Source: an uncultured Lachnospiraceae bacterium (GTDB lineage: Bacteria; Bacillota; Clostridia; Lachnospirales; Lachnospiraceae). From it: a DNA stretch of 64,000 bases. Shown here piece by piece: positions 36,623-45,645 of the stretch. The stretch spans positions 1-64,000 of the forward strand of contig CAJTQG010000005.1 in the NCBI GenBank assembly GCA_910578605.1. Direction: 5' to 3'. Made by a program: the position numbers and the translations under genes. A model generated the notes under the pieces. It saw only the letters and a program-made list of their open reading frames with translations. It was not told where the DNA came from and made no database searches. Within the stretch, counting starts at the first letter, position 1. Each line of letters starts with the position of its first letter.

Positions 36623-38152
36623 ATGAGAAAAACAGCAAAATTGTTGGCGCTTGTATTAGTGTTTTGCTGCTTTTATATTACTAATATACAGGCAATGGAA
36701 GAGGGACAAATTCCCCAAATGCAGCAATTTACAGTAGAAGCACAGAGCATGGAGGGGGATAGTGAAAAAATAAATGTGTATCAAACACCAGATGGCATAT
36801 GGATGCTGCCAGTACGTCAAACGGTAGAGAAAATGGGTTATCACTTTGAGGAGTGTTCAAGATGCGGAAAAGATGAAATATATGATCCTGCATTGGAGGA
36901 CAACGGAGGAAAGGGACATTTTTTTGTCAATTGGTATCAAAGTCTGTTAAGTTATAGTGCAAGTAAAGATATGGTTGAGCTGAAGGCGGAAAATGATAAA
37001 GTGGAGGGTGTGACCTATGGTCCTCAAGATTTATTTGAGGCAATGGGGCTGTCAGTAGAAATAGATACCAAACAATCAGTTATAAAGTTGGCTTACAATC
37101 GTGTTGTGGCGGTATATTTTTATTCTTCTACCTGTGACACATGTCAGCGAACAGAAGAATTTTTAAAAAAATTAAAAGAAAAATATACCAATTTAAATGT
37201 TGTAGAGTACAATATTTATTCTACCCTTAATTACGATTTATTGATGGAATATGGAAAACAATATAAGCTGCCAGAAGAAAAACAAGGCTTTACACCATCT
37301 GTTTTTATTTCAGATCAGGTGATAATCGGTGCAGAAATTGAACATAAATTAGAAGCAGTCGTAGAGAAATATAAGGAAATGCCCCCTACTCTTATTTTGA
37401 AGGCGGGGAAATATGAGACTAAGCTTGAAAAGAAAAGTTTGCTATTGCACATACTCAGTGCTGTTGGTCTAGGCTTTGTCAATGGATTAAGTCCATGCAG
37501 CCTTTCCATGTTTTTGTTTTTAGTTACATTGCTTGTGGCGGCAAAGGATAAAATGCTTCGCTGTGGTATTTCCTTCTTGGCAGGGAAGGTATGTATGTTC
37601 TTTTTGTTGGGAACCGTGTTTTATCAATTGATGAGTCGTATTCATATGTCTGCATTTTCAAAGTGGATGAAGATATTTATGATTGCTTTTACTATTTGTT
37701 TTGCTTTGCTGAATCTTGTGGATTTCTTTTTTGCCAGGGCAGAGCGCTATGAAAAAATGCATCTGCAGCTTCCGAAGAAATTAAAACAGTGGAATCAAAA
37801 GCTAATGCGGTGGGGAGAAAAATTTGTCTTATCTAAATGGTGTATTGTGGTGATGGTTGGCATTGGGATGGCAGTGGCCACTGGAGAATTTTTATGTACC
37901 GGACAAATCTATTTGTCTTCTATAGTTGTGCTGGTACAGAAAAACACTGCAGGGTATCTTCCTACATTGCTCTTATTTCTTTACAGTGTGGCATTTGTGA
38001 TACCTCTTTTCATTATTATGTTGATTATGTCCTTTGGCAAAAAAGCATTTGGAATATCGGAGGCAGTGCTTGAAAAAATCCCATGGATTAAGCTTATAAG
38101 CTCCATATTATTTATTATCATTGCAGTGTATATGATTTTTACAATTTTATAA
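36623..38152 (+). CDS. CcdA/DsbD-like membrane redox protein with thioredoxin domain
   Basis: 509 residues. A signal peptide (KLLALVLVFCCFYITNIQA) is followed by a copper-amine-oxidase-N-like stalk domain (about 30-155), a thioredoxin-like domain with the redox motif CDTC (Cys171, Cys174), and a CcdA-type membrane domain with six helices and two conserved cysteines in GLSPCS (Cys292) and GEFLCTGQ (Cys425). It should pass electrons from cytoplasmic thioredoxin across the membrane to extracytoplasmic thiols, all in one chain. The start with GGAGG 6 nt upstream is used. Its place between arabinan genes is probably incidental; the substrate is unknown. Confidence 0.85.
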   Translation: MRKTAKLLALVLVFCCFYITNIQAMEEGQIPQMQQFTVEAQSMEGDSEKINVYQTPDGIWMLPVRQTVEKMGYHFEECSRCGKDEIYDPALEDNGGKGHFFVNWYQSLLSYSASKDMVELKAENDKVEGVTYGPQDLFEAMGLSVEIDTKQSVIKLAYNRVVAVYFYSSTCDTCQRTEEFLKKLKEKYTNLNVVEYNIYSTLNYDLLMEYGKQYKLPEEKQGFTPSVFISDQVIIGAEIEHKLEAVVEKYKEMPPTLILKAGKYETKLEKKSLLLHILSAVGLGFVNGLSPCSLSMFLFLVTLLVAAKDKMLRCGISFLAGKVCMFFLLGTVFYQLMSRIHMSAFSKWMKIFMIAFTICFALLNLVDFFFARAERYEKMHLQLPKKLKQWNQKLMRWGEKFVLSKWCIVVMVGIGMAVATGEFLCTGQIYLSSIVVLVQKNTAGYLPTLLLFLYSVAFVIPLFIIMLIMSFGKKAFGISEAVLEKIPWIKLISSILFIIIAVYMIFTIL

Positions 38153-38181
38153 GTTATGATGTTATGTAAAGGGGAAGCCGG

Positions 38182-38484
38182 ATGAAATGGAAAAGCATTG
38201 AAATAAAAAGCAGGGATGGTGCAGTTGTGTATCATGGGCCTATGAATGAACTGCCCATTAAGGAGGAGTATATGCTTGAAAAAAGTATGGAGTTATATCA
38301 GGAGCCTGAGCCTTGTGTGATATACCGAACGCATATTGCCAAAAAGTTATATCTTGATATATATGATAGTTTGGCAAAGAGATTGCAAAAAGGAGAATAT
38401 GCTTGCTGTGATGACCTTTGTGAGTATTTTTCTCATATTGAGTTAGATACTAAAAATGCGGTTGTGCATTTCCAAAAGAAATAA
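38182..38484 (+). CDS. conserved-looking small protein, unknown
   Basis: 100 residues, 29 nt downstream of the redox protein gene and likely in its operon. AAGGGGAAG precedes the ATG. It starts with a beta-hairpin (MKWKSIEIKSRDGAVVYHG) and ends with two helices carrying CCDDLCEYFS; it has no signal peptide or membrane helix. I do not recognise it. Confidence 0.7.
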   Translation: MKWKSIEIKSRDGAVVYHGPMNELPIKEEYMLEKSMELYQEPEPCVIYRTHIAKKLYLDIYDSLAKRLQKGEYACCDDLCEYFSHIELDTKNAVVHFQKK

Positions 38485-38526
38485 AAAACAGGTGTGGAAA
38501 AAATATGTAAAAAGCAAAAAAATAAC

Positions 38527-38556
38527 TTGTAGTTCAAGATGTATATAGGGTATAAT
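38527..38556 (+). promoter_or_regulatory. promoter of araA
   Basis: TTGTAG (38527-38532), 18-nt spacer, TATAAT (38551-38556). A perfect 6-bp hairpin GGGATA-AATG-TATCCC (38575-38590) follows in the leader and may be a regulator site or an RNA hairpin. Confidence 0.6.
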
Positions 38557-38633
38557 AAAAGCAGATTAGCCTAAGGGATAAATGTATCCCCAAAGGGAAA
38601 AATAATTAAAATAAAATATAAATAGGAGGAATA

Positions 38634-40136
38634 ATGGAAATGCAAATCAACAAAACTTACAAGTTCTGGTTCTGTACAGGCTCACAGGATCTTTATGGTG
38701 ATGAATGTTTGAGAAAGGTTGCTGAGCACTCAGCAAAAATCGTGGAGGCTTTAAATGCATCTAATAAGATTGATTATGAAATTGTATTAAAACCTACATT
38801 GATTAGTCAGGCATCTATCAGACAGACATTTAATGATGCCAATAACGATCCGGAATGTGCTGGTGTTATTACATGGTGTCATACATTTTCCCCAGCTAAA
38901 ATGTGGATTCTCGGTTTAAAAGAGTTCCAGAAGCCTCTTTGTCATTTGCACACACAGTTTAATGAGGAGATTCCATATGATACGATTGATATGGATTTCA
39001 TGAATGAAAATCAGTCAGCTCACGGTGACAGAGAGTATGGCCATATTGTAAGCCGTATGGGTATCGAGAGAGAGATTATAGTAGGTCACTGGGCAAATGA
39101 AACTGTTCAGGCAAGAATCGGCACATGGATGACTACAGCAATCGGTGTGATTGAGTCCAGTCATATAAGAGTCTGCCGTTTCGGTGATAATATGAACAAT
39201 GTAGCCGTTACCGAGGGTGATAAGGTAGAAGCACAGATTAAGTTTGGCTGGGAGATTGACCATTATTGTGTCAATGATGTTGTAGAGTATGTAGATGCTG
39301 TTTCTGAGGCAGATGTAAATGCATTAGTAGAAGAATACTACAGCAAGTACAAGATTATTGACGATGGAAGAGATGCCGCAGAGTTCCGCAAGCATGTTGC
39401 GGTTCAGGCACAGCAGGAAATCGGAATTGAGAAGTTCCTTGTGGAGAACAACTATCAGGCTGTTGTCACACACTTTGGTATGCTGGGCGGATTAAAGCAG
39501 CTTCCTGGATTGGCTATTCAGAGATTGATGGAGAAGGGCTATGGTTTTGGCGCTGAGGGTGACTGGAAGGTTGCCGCTATGGTTCGCCTGATGAAGCTGA
39601 TGACGGCAAACAAAAAGGATGCAAAGGGTTCTTCCTTGATGGAGGATTACACATACAATCTTGTTCCAGGTAAGGAAGGTATTCTTCAGGCTCATATGTT
39701 AGAGGTATGCCCAAGCTGTGCAGAGGGAGATATTTCTATGAGAGTATGTCCATTGTCTATGGGCAACAGAGAAGACCCGGCACGTCTTGTGTTTACATCT
39801 AAGACAGGTCCTGCGATTGCTACATCATTGGTTGACCTTGGCAATAGATTCCGCTTAATTATCAATGCAGTTGACTGTAAAAAGGTGGAGAAGCCAATGC
39901 CTAAGCTTCCGGTAGGAACTGCTTACTGGACACCAAAGCCTGATTTTGCCACAGGCTGTGAAGCATGGATTTTGGCAGGAGGCGCTCACCATACAGCATT
40001 CTCCTATGACCTGACAGTTGACCAGATGGTAAGCTGGGCTAATTACATGGGAATTGAGAGTATAGTGATTGATGAGAATACTAATATTAGAGACTTTAAG
40101 AAAGAATTAAAATTAAATTCCGTATACTACAAATAA
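38634..40136 (+). CDS. araA: L-arabinose isomerase
   Basis: 500 residues, standard size. It opens with KFWFCTGSQDLYGDECLRKV, the family's N-terminal signature, and has the metal-site region YGFGAEGDWK and the C-terminal segment AWILAGGAHHTAFSYDLT. It converts L-arabinose to L-ribulose in the cytoplasm. AGGAGG lies before the ATG. It is followed by an inter-gene hairpin and araD; araB (ribulokinase) is missing from this window, so it must be elsewhere. Confidence 0.97.
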   Translation: MEMQINKTYKFWFCTGSQDLYGDECLRKVAEHSAKIVEALNASNKIDYEIVLKPTLISQASIRQTFNDANNDPECAGVITWCHTFSPAKMWILGLKEFQKPLCHLHTQFNEEIPYDTIDMDFMNENQSAHGDREYGHIVSRMGIEREIIVGHWANETVQARIGTWMTTAIGVIESSHIRVCRFGDNMNNVAVTEGDKVEAQIKFGWEIDHYCVNDVVEYVDAVSEADVNALVEEYYSKYKIIDDGRDAAEFRKHVAVQAQQEIGIEKFLVENNYQAVVTHFGMLGGLKQLPGLAIQRLMEKGYGFGAEGDWKVAAMVRLMKLMTANKKDAKGSSLMEDYTYNLVPGKEGILQAHMLEVCPSCAEGDISMRVCPLSMGNREDPARLVFTSKTGPAIATSLVDLGNRFRLIINAVDCKKVEKPMPKLPVGTAYWTPKPDFATGCEAWILAGGAHHTAFSYDLTVDQMVSWANYMGIESIVIDENTNIRDFKKELKLNSVYYK

Positions 40137-40159
40137 TTAAAACGAGTTTGGAACAAAAG

Positions 40160-40196
40160 AAAGTGCAAAGGGTAGAAGTGATGCTCTTTGCACTTT
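40160..40196 (+). terminator. hairpin between araA and araD
   Basis: AAAGTGCAAAG and CTTTGCACTTT are perfect 11-bp arms around a 15-nt loop, followed by TAGC rather than a long T-run. It may act as a partial terminator or protect the araA mRNA and set the araA/araD ratio. Confidence 0.6.
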
Positions 40197-40230
40197 TAGC
40201 AAAAAGAATACGAAAGGGATGGTATCAAAA

Positions 40231-40926
40231 ATGTTAGAACAATTAAAGAAGGAAGTTTATGAAGCAAATATGGATTTACCCAAATATGGTCTGGTAACTT
40301 TTACATGGGGTAATGTCAGCGGTATTGACAGAGAGACAGGATACTTTGTCATTAAGCCCAGCGGAGTGGACTATGATAAATTAACACCAGATGATATGGT
40401 GGTGATGGATTTAGAGGGCAATAAAATTGAAGGAAAGTACAAGCCTTCCTCCGATACTGCGACACATTTGGAATTATACAAAGCTTGTCCAGATATTGGT
40501 GGTGTAGTACACACTCATTCCTCCTATGCTACAAGCTGGGCCCAGGCAGGAAGAAGTATTCCTTGTTATGGAACAACCCATGCGGACTATATGTACGGTG
40601 AAATTCCATGTGTGAGATGCCTCACAAAAGAAGAGATAGATGGAGCCTACGAAGAAAATACAGGACATTTAATTGTGAACGAGTTTAATCGTATGGGCAA
40701 GGACTTTATGGCGGTTCCTACCGTACTATGTAAAAATCATGGTCCTTTTGCTTGGGGTAAGGATGCTCATGAAGCAGTACACAATGCAGTAGTGTTGGAG
40801 GAGGTTGCAAAGATGGCGTACCGCGCTGAGACGATCAATGCCAGAATACAGCCGGCTCCCCAGGAATTGCAGGATAAACATTATTACAGAAAACATGGTG
40901 CGAATGCATACTACGGACAAAATTAG
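40231..40926 (+). CDS. araD: L-ribulose-5-phosphate 4-epimerase
   Basis: 231 residues from [16 protein letters not shown], the exact length of the E. coli enzyme; a GTA-TCA-AAA extension from 40219 has no room for a ribosome site. Class II aldolase/epimerase motifs are present: [19 protein letters not shown], the zinc ligands [10 protein letters not shown] and the THADY histidine, and the C-terminal NHGPFAWG. It converts L-ribulose-5-phosphate to D-xylulose-5-phosphate. Confidence 0.96.
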   Translation: MLEQLKKEVYEANMDLPKYGLVTFTWGNVSGIDRETGYFVIKPSGVDYDKLTPDDMVVMDLEGNKIEGKYKPSSDTATHLELYKACPDIGGVVHTHSSYATSWAQAGRSIPCYGTTHADYMYGEIPCVRCLTKEEIDGAYEENTGHLIVNEFNRMGKDFMAVPTVLCKNHGPFAWGKDAHEAVHNAVVLEEVAKMAYRAETINARIQPAPQELQDKHYYRKHGANAYYGQN

Positions 40927-41019
40927 ATATAATGTATATAGGTGTGAATTGGTGTAATTGTACAATATGCCGATAAATTTTGAATTTACATTTAATTTTT
41001 GTGAAATGTGCAAATGAAA

Positions 41020-41048
41020 TAGACAGAAAAAGGGAAAAGTGATATAAT
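41020..41048 (+). promoter_or_regulatory. promoter of the transaldolase-like gene
   Basis: TAGACA (41020-41025), 17-nt spacer, TATAAT (41043-41048), about 45 nt before the start codon. Confidence 0.6.
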
Positions 41049-41092
41049 AACAACTAGGATTTAAAGAGCAAAATAAAGGAGGACGTGAAAAA

Positions 41093-41746
41093 ATGAAATT
41101 TTTTATTGACACAGCCAATGTAGAGGACATCAAAAAGGCAAATGATATGGGAGTAATCTGTGGTGTTACTACAAACCCATCTTTAATTGCAAAAGAAGGA
41201 CGAGTATTTGAGGAGGTTATTGCTGAGATTGCCTCTATTGTGGATGGTCCAATCAGCGGTGAAGTAAAAGCAACAACAACAGACGCAGAAGGTATGATTG
41301 CAGAGGGACGAGAGATTGCCAAAATTCATCCCAATATGGTAGTGAAGATTCCTATGACTGTAGAGGGATTGAAAGCTACAAAAGTATTATCTTCTGAGGG
41401 AATTAAAACAAATGTGACATTAGTGTTTACAGCAAATCAGGCATTGCTTGCTGCAAGAGCAGGAGCAACCTTTGTATCTCCATTCTTGGGACGTTTGGAT
41501 GATATTTCCATGCCAGGTATTGATTTGATTCAGACTATTTCTGATATGTTTGCAACCGCAGGTATCGAGACAGAGATTATAGCTGCATCTGTCCGCAATC
41601 CAATTCATGTAACTGACTGTGCATTAGCAGGAGCAGATATTGCAACTGTGCCATACAACGTAATTGAGCAGATGACAAAGCATCCTTTGACAGCTCAGGG
41701 TATTGAGAAATTCCAGGCAGACTATAAAGCAGTGTTTGGCGAATAG
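41093..41746 (+). CDS. fsa: fructose-6-phosphate aldolase / small transaldolase
   Basis: 217 residues, the MipB/TalC-type short transaldolase subfamily. It has [15 protein letters not shown], the [12 protein letters not shown] segment, the Schiff-base lysine in MVVKIPMT, and the C-terminal [12 protein letters not shown]. It exchanges dihydroxyacetone units between sugar phosphates, and with the transketolase downstream completes the non-oxidative pentose phosphate pathway for arabinose. Whether it is a true transaldolase or an aldolase cannot be settled here. Confidence 0.93.
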   Translation: MKFFIDTANVEDIKKANDMGVICGVTTNPSLIAKEGRVFEEVIAEIASIVDGPISGEVKATTTDAEGMIAEGREIAKIHPNMVVKIPMTVEGLKATKVLSSEGIKTNVTLVFTANQALLAARAGATFVSPFLGRLDDISMPGIDLIQTISDMFATAGIETEIIAASVRNPIHVTDCALAGADIATVPYNVIEQMTKHPLTAQGIEKFQADYKAVFGE

Positions 41747-41863
41747 TAAGCTGTTAGGTTGAATTGCCAGGATGAGAGTTTTACAAAAGAAACTCATGGA
41801 ATCTCTATAAAACCATAATGAAAGAATGATTTTTAGAGTGAAAAGAGAAGGTTATGATATATA

Positions 41864-41897
41864 AGTGTCAAAAGGATGATTTCATCTTTTTGACACT
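41864..41897 (+). terminator. intrinsic terminator after fsa
   Basis: AGTGTCAAAAGGATGA, 2-nt loop, TCATCTTTTTGACACT, nearly perfect 16-bp arms, with TTTT following at 41900. It lies 118 nt after the fsa stop. Confidence 0.75.
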
Positions 41898-41913
41898 AAT
41901 TTTAAAAAGCAAA

Positions 41914-42020
41914 TAACTATTCAGGGCCACATTCGCAAAATCCCTGCAAAGCAGCTTGATTTTTGCACATGAATGGCTTCTCGCCTTTATGTATAAATCT
42001 GCATGGCTTTGAATAGTAAC
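41914..42020. repeat. imperfect palindromic element with ACTATTCA/TGAATAGT ends
   Basis: A stretch of about 107 bp starts TAACTATTCAGGGCCA and ends TGGCTTTGAATAGTAAC, giving inverted ends of about 14 bp with two mismatches, with smaller hairpins inside. It ends 29 nt before the transketolase start, inside what would be its leader. I recall similar GTTACTATTCA-bounded palindromes in related genomes, but only one copy is present here. It may be a dispersed palindrome or a cis-acting RNA structure. Confidence 0.5.
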
Positions 42021-42048
42021 CAAATCAATTTATTTTAGGAGGCATTAC

Positions 42049-42888
42049 ATGAACAAATTAGAACTTCAAAAAACAGCCAATGAAGTTCGTAAAGGTATTG
42101 TAACAGCAGTTCACAGTGCGAAAGCCGGACATCCAGGTGGTTCCCTGTCTGCTGCGGATATCTTTACGTATCTTTATTTTGAGGAGATGAATATTGATCC
42201 TGCAGATCCAAAGAAAGCAGACAGAGACCGTTTTGTACTATCTAAAGGACATACAGCGCCGGGACTTTACTCTACTCTTGCTCAGAGAGGATATTTTCCG
42301 GTAGAGGATTTGAAAACACTTCGCCAGATTGGTTCCTATCTACAGGGGCATCCAGATATGAAGCATATTCCGGGTGTGGACATGTCATCTGGTTCCTTGG
42401 GACAAGGAATCTCCGCAGCAGTAGGCATGGCATTATCTGCAAAATTAAGCAACGATTCTTATCGTGTGTATACATTGCTTGGAGACGGTGAGATTCAGGA
42501 AGGACAAGTATGGGAGGCTTCCATGTTTGCCGGACATAGAAAATTAGACAATCTTGTAGTGATGGTGGATAACAATGGTCTTCAGATTGACGGTTCAGTG
42601 GAGGATGTATGTACACCTTATCCTATTGGAGATAAATTTAAAGCATTTAATTTCCATGTAATTGAAAATGTAGATGCTCATGATTTTGATGCCATTAAGG
42701 CAGCGTTTGATGAGGCAAAGGCAACAAAGGGACAGCCAACAGCCATTGTGTTTAAGAGTATAAAAGGTAAGGATGTCTCCTTTATGGAGAATCAGGCGTC
42801 ATGGCATGGCACAGCGCCAAACGATGAACAGTATGCAACAGCAATGGCAGATTTAGAGAAGGTAGGTGAAGCGTTATGTCAGAAGTAA
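42049..42888 (+). CDS. transketolase, N-terminal subunit
   Basis: 279 residues forming the pyrophosphate-binding half of a split transketolase. It has AGHPGGSLS, the thiamine diphosphate motif LGDGEIQEGQVWEA...VDNNGLQIDG and SWHGTAP near the end. It works only with the C-terminal subunit encoded next, whose start overlaps its end by 13 nt. GGAGG precedes the ATG. Confidence 0.95.
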   Translation: MNKLELQKTANEVRKGIVTAVHSAKAGHPGGSLSAADIFTYLYFEEMNIDPADPKKADRDRFVLSKGHTAPGLYSTLAQRGYFPVEDLKTLRQIGSYLQGHPDMKHIPGVDMSSGSLGQGISAAVGMALSAKLSNDSYRVYTLLGDGEIQEGQVWEASMFAGHRKLDNLVVMVDNNGLQIDGSVEDVCTPYPIGDKFKAFNFHVIENVDAHDFDAIKAAFDEAKATKGQPTAIVFKSIKGKDVSFMENQASWHGTAPNDEQYATAMADLEKVGEALCQK

Positions 42889-43817
42889 AGAAGATAGCAA
42901 CCAGAGAAAGCTATGGTAACGCATTAGTAGAGTGCGGAAAAGATTTTGATAATCTGGTAGTGTTGGATGCTGACTTAGCGGCGGCTACCAAGACTGGTAT
43001 TTTTAAGAAGGCTTATCCGGAGCGTCATATAGATTGTGGTATTGCAGAGTGTAATATGGTTGGCATTGCAGCAGGTTTAGCTGCTACAGGGAAAATTCCT
43101 TTTGTCAGTTCTTTTGCTATGTTTGCAGCAGGACGTGCATTTGAGCAGGTGCGCAACTCTGTAGGATATCCAAAGTTAAACGTAAAAATCGGTGCAACTC
43201 ATGCAGGTATTTCTGTAGGAGAGGACGGTGCAACTCACCAGTGTAATGAAGATATTGCTCTGATGAGAACGATTCCGGGCATGGTTGTCATCAATCCATC
43301 TGACGATGTGGAGGCAAAAGCGGCGGTTCGGGCAGCGATTGAACATGAAGGCCCGGTTTATCTTCGATTTGGACGTCTGGCAACACCTGTTATCAATGAT
43401 GTACCAGATTATAAGTTTGAAATTGGAAAAGGTGTTGTGTTAAAGGAAGGCAAGGATGTTACAATTGTAGCAACCGGACTTTGTGTGGGAGAGAGCTTAG
43501 AAGCAGCAAAGAAACTGGCAGAGGATGGCATTGATGCTAAGGTGATTAACATTCACACCATTAAGCCGTTAGATGAAGAGTTGATTATTGCAGCGGCAAA
43601 GGAAACCGGCAAGGTAGTTACGGTGGAGGAGCACTCTGTAATTGGCGGACTGGGAAGTGCAGTGTGTGACTGCTTAAGCCAAAATTGTCCTACCCCTGTC
43701 TGCAAAATTGGTGTTAATGACGTATTTGGCGAATCGGGACCAGCTGTGAAGCTGATTGCCAAATATGGCTTGGACAGTGAAGGAATTTATACGAAAGTGA
43801 AAGCTTTTGTGAAATAG
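42876..43817 (+). CDS. transketolase, C-terminal subunit
   Basis: 313 residues with the pyrimidine-binding half: VVLDADLAAATKTG, the conserved Glu in HIDCGIAECNMVGIAAGLA, the GATHQCNEDIALMRTIPG loop and the C-terminal domain with VVTVEEHSVIGGLGSAV. Together with the N-terminal subunit it moves two-carbon units between ketose and aldose phosphates. Translationally coupled to the gene before it. Confidence 0.95.
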   Translation: MSEVKKIATRESYGNALVECGKDFDNLVVLDADLAAATKTGIFKKAYPERHIDCGIAECNMVGIAAGLAATGKIPFVSSFAMFAAGRAFEQVRNSVGYPKLNVKIGATHAGISVGEDGATHQCNEDIALMRTIPGMVVINPSDDVEAKAAVRAAIEHEGPVYLRFGRLATPVINDVPDYKFEIGKGVVLKEGKDVTIVATGLCVGESLEAAKKLAEDGIDAKVINIHTIKPLDEELIIAAAKETGKVVTVEEHSVIGGLGSAVCDCLSQNCPTPVCKIGVNDVFGESGPAVKLIAKYGLDSEGIYTKVKAFVK

Positions 43818-43835
43818 AACGATGAGTGATAAGGT

Positions 43836-43870
43836 TGCCGGATAGAAAATGGTAATATCCGGCAGTCTTT
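43836..43870 (+). terminator. intrinsic terminator after transketolase
   Basis: TGCCGGATA and TATCCGGCA form a perfect 9-bp stem around an 11-nt loop, followed by GTCTTT. Confidence 0.75.
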
Positions 43871-43946
43871 CATGTTAACCTTTATGGCTAAGGCTATGAG
43901 GGATTCATCCTTGTGGCATTGGACAAACATAGAAAACATAAACCAT

Positions 43947-43967
43947 AACCAACCCATTGGTTGTTTT
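43947..43967 (+). terminator. small hairpin with T-run before the PRTase-like gene
   Basis: AACCAA-CCCA-TTGGTT is followed by GTTTTTAT, a second terminator-like structure 47 nt before the next start codon. It could be an attenuator of that gene; no antiterminator is obvious. Confidence 0.45.
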
Positions 43968-44013
43968 TATAGGCGTTTGTCTCATTGCTCGCAGGAATAA
44001 AGGAGGAAGTTGC

Positions 44014-44667
44014 ATGAAGGAAAGAATCGTAAAAATTAAATCAAGAACGAATCCCAATCCGAACTTGAGTTTGCGGGTTATACCAGGGCATTTTGCTACC
44101 ACAAACTCTCATTTGAATTTTTATATTGATATGACCTTTTTAAAGACAAGACAGTCTGAGGCGAAGGAAGTTGCCAAGGCAATGGTGGGAGAATATGTAA
44201 ACAATACGGTTGTGGATACCATTGTATGTATGGATGGCTGTGAGGTGGTGGCTGCTTATCTGGCAGAGGAGTTGACAGCGGCAGGATTTATGTCAAGAAA
44301 TGCTCATAAAACTATTTACATAGTTACACCAGAATTTAATTCTAACGGTCAAATGATTTTCCGTGACAATTTACAGCCGGAAATCAGAGAGAAAAATATT
44401 ATTCTCTTGGCAGCATCTGTTACAACAGGTTTGACAGTGCGTAAGAGTTTAGATTGTATTCGTTATTATGGCGGTATTATTCAGGGTATTTCAACCATAT
44501 TTAGTGCAGTAAAGGTGATTGATGGTTTTCCTATTAATACTATCTTTACAACAGGGGATGTGCCAGGATATGGTTCATTTAAGCCTCATGAATGTCCGTT
44601 TTGTAAAAATGGGGATAGTGTGGAGGCGTTGGTAAACAGTTATGGTTATTCTGCCTTGAATAAATAA
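44014..44667 (+). CDS. phosphoribosyltransferase-like protein (PyrE-related)
   Basis: 217 residues from MKERIVKIKSRTNPN, with AAAGGAGG upstream. The fold is type I PRTase: VCMDGCEVVAAYLAEEL, a flexible loop region, and IILLAASVTTGLTVRKS at the place of the PRPP loop. In active PRTases that loop carries two acidic residues (DD/ED before the TTG); here they are Ala-Ala or Ser, so PRPP catalysis is doubtful. A C-terminal extension has the pair CPFC. It may be a regulator or a PRTase with unusual chemistry. It is often annotated as orotate phosphoribosyltransferase, which I would treat with care. Confidence 0.75.
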   Translation: MKERIVKIKSRTNPNPNLSLRVIPGHFATTNSHLNFYIDMTFLKTRQSEAKEVAKAMVGEYVNNTVVDTIVCMDGCEVVAAYLAEELTAAGFMSRNAHKTIYIVTPEFNSNGQMIFRDNLQPEIREKNIILLAASVTTGLTVRKSLDCIRYYGGIIQGISTIFSAVKVIDGFPINTIFTTGDVPGYGSFKPHECPFCKNGDSVEALVNSYGYSALNK

Positions 44668-44672
44668 AAGAA

Positions 44673-44724
44673 AAGTCAACAACCTAGTCGCTTATGGCGG
44701 CAGGGATGTTGGCTTATATTTTTT
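44673..44724. terminator. hairpin terminator between convergent genes
   Basis: AAGTCAACAACCT pairs with AGGGATGTTGGCTT across a 17-nt loop, with TATATTTTTT behind it. It ends the PRTase-like transcript and possibly the convergent sigma-like transcript. Confidence 0.65.
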
Positions 44725-44766
44725 GGGTTTATAAGAACGGTTTTCTATATTTCTATCAGGGTTGTC

Positions 44767-45645
44767 TTATGTGGAAGCAGTCTCGTTTAAGGTGAGCGCA
44801 TCCATAGATATTTTCATTAAAGTTCGGATTTCCTCTTCTGAAAGAGCTAAATAGTTAGATAATTCTTCTAAGGTTGGTTCACGGTCAAATCCCTTGGCAA
44901 GTTCGGTGGTGGCATCGTTTAAGGCATTGATGCGGGAGACGAGATGCTCGTCTATACGGGCGCTGCCGTTTTGCTCTTCAATGCTTTGCTGCATGGCTTT
45001 GTGAATAGCCTGTTCTATAGCTAAGTTTACAGAATTTACAGAGTCTATATTTTTTGAATCTAGCCAGTCTGAATTTTCATATTCCAATATTTCGTAATCA
45101 GACAATGCCAAAAGGATACCAAGATTGCCTTCCTGAATTAAGTCGGGGGTACTTACACCTTGATTTTGATATTGGGGTACAATATCAAGAACGGACTGTA
45201 AAAAATGTTCTGTCAATATTTGCCGGGCTGTCATATCACCGTTTTTTAGTTGCTGAAGATGGTAAAGTTGTTCTTCCTGGCTTAAAGGTTTTTTATTTTT
45301 TAAGTCCTCCTGATACATTTGGAGAATAGCAGATTCCTCTGCCTCCCATTTGGAGGATGGGAAAGAAGTGGATAAAGTGTCAGCAGGCATATCAAATGAT
45401 GAATTCAGATTGGAATCTGCCGTGAAATGGGAATTGTCAATTGAATTAAATTCAGATATGTCTATATCTGTAAGTTTCACTTTGTTTTCAGCCAGATATG
45501 CGTAAATAGATTGGTATTTTGTCTCATCTCTTAATATATCTTTAAAATATTTTTTAACATCTTCTTTTGAAAGCTGCCCTCCGTTTATAGTTGCATATTC
45601 CATTAAAGAGGTTAATGCTTCGTTGAACAATAATCGTTCGTCCAT
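44767..45645 (-). CDS. sigma-70-like protein lacking region 4
   Basis: 292 residues. An N-terminal segment with KKYFKDILRDETKYQSIYAY resembles region 1.1; a linker follows; region 2 begins ILTEHFLQSVLDIVPQYQNQ and includes LIQEGNLGILLAL (core binding, as in RpoD region 2.2); region 3 is GFDREPTLEELSNYLALSEE, and the protein ends just after DALTLNETAST. Region 4 (-35 recognition) is absent, and the part matching region 2.3-2.4 (NLAIEQAIHKAMQQSIEEQN) lacks the aromatic residues that melt promoter DNA. It may bind core RNA polymerase without normal promoter recognition. A TTG-rich AT-rich spacer lies upstream (45646-45880) with no clear promoter. Confidence 0.8.
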   Translation of the reverse strand: MDERLLFNEALTSLMEYATINGGQLSKEDVKKYFKDILRDETKYQSIYAYLAENKVKLTDIDISEFNSIDNSHFTADSNLNSSFDMPADTLSTSFPSSKWEAEESAILQMYQEDLKNKKPLSQEEQLYHLQQLKNGDMTARQILTEHFLQSVLDIVPQYQNQGVSTPDLIQEGNLGILLALSDYEILEYENSDWLDSKNIDSVNSVNLAIEQAIHKAMQQSIEEQNGSARIDEHLVSRINALNDATTELAKGFDREPTLEELSNYLALSEEEIRTLMKISMDALTLNETAST

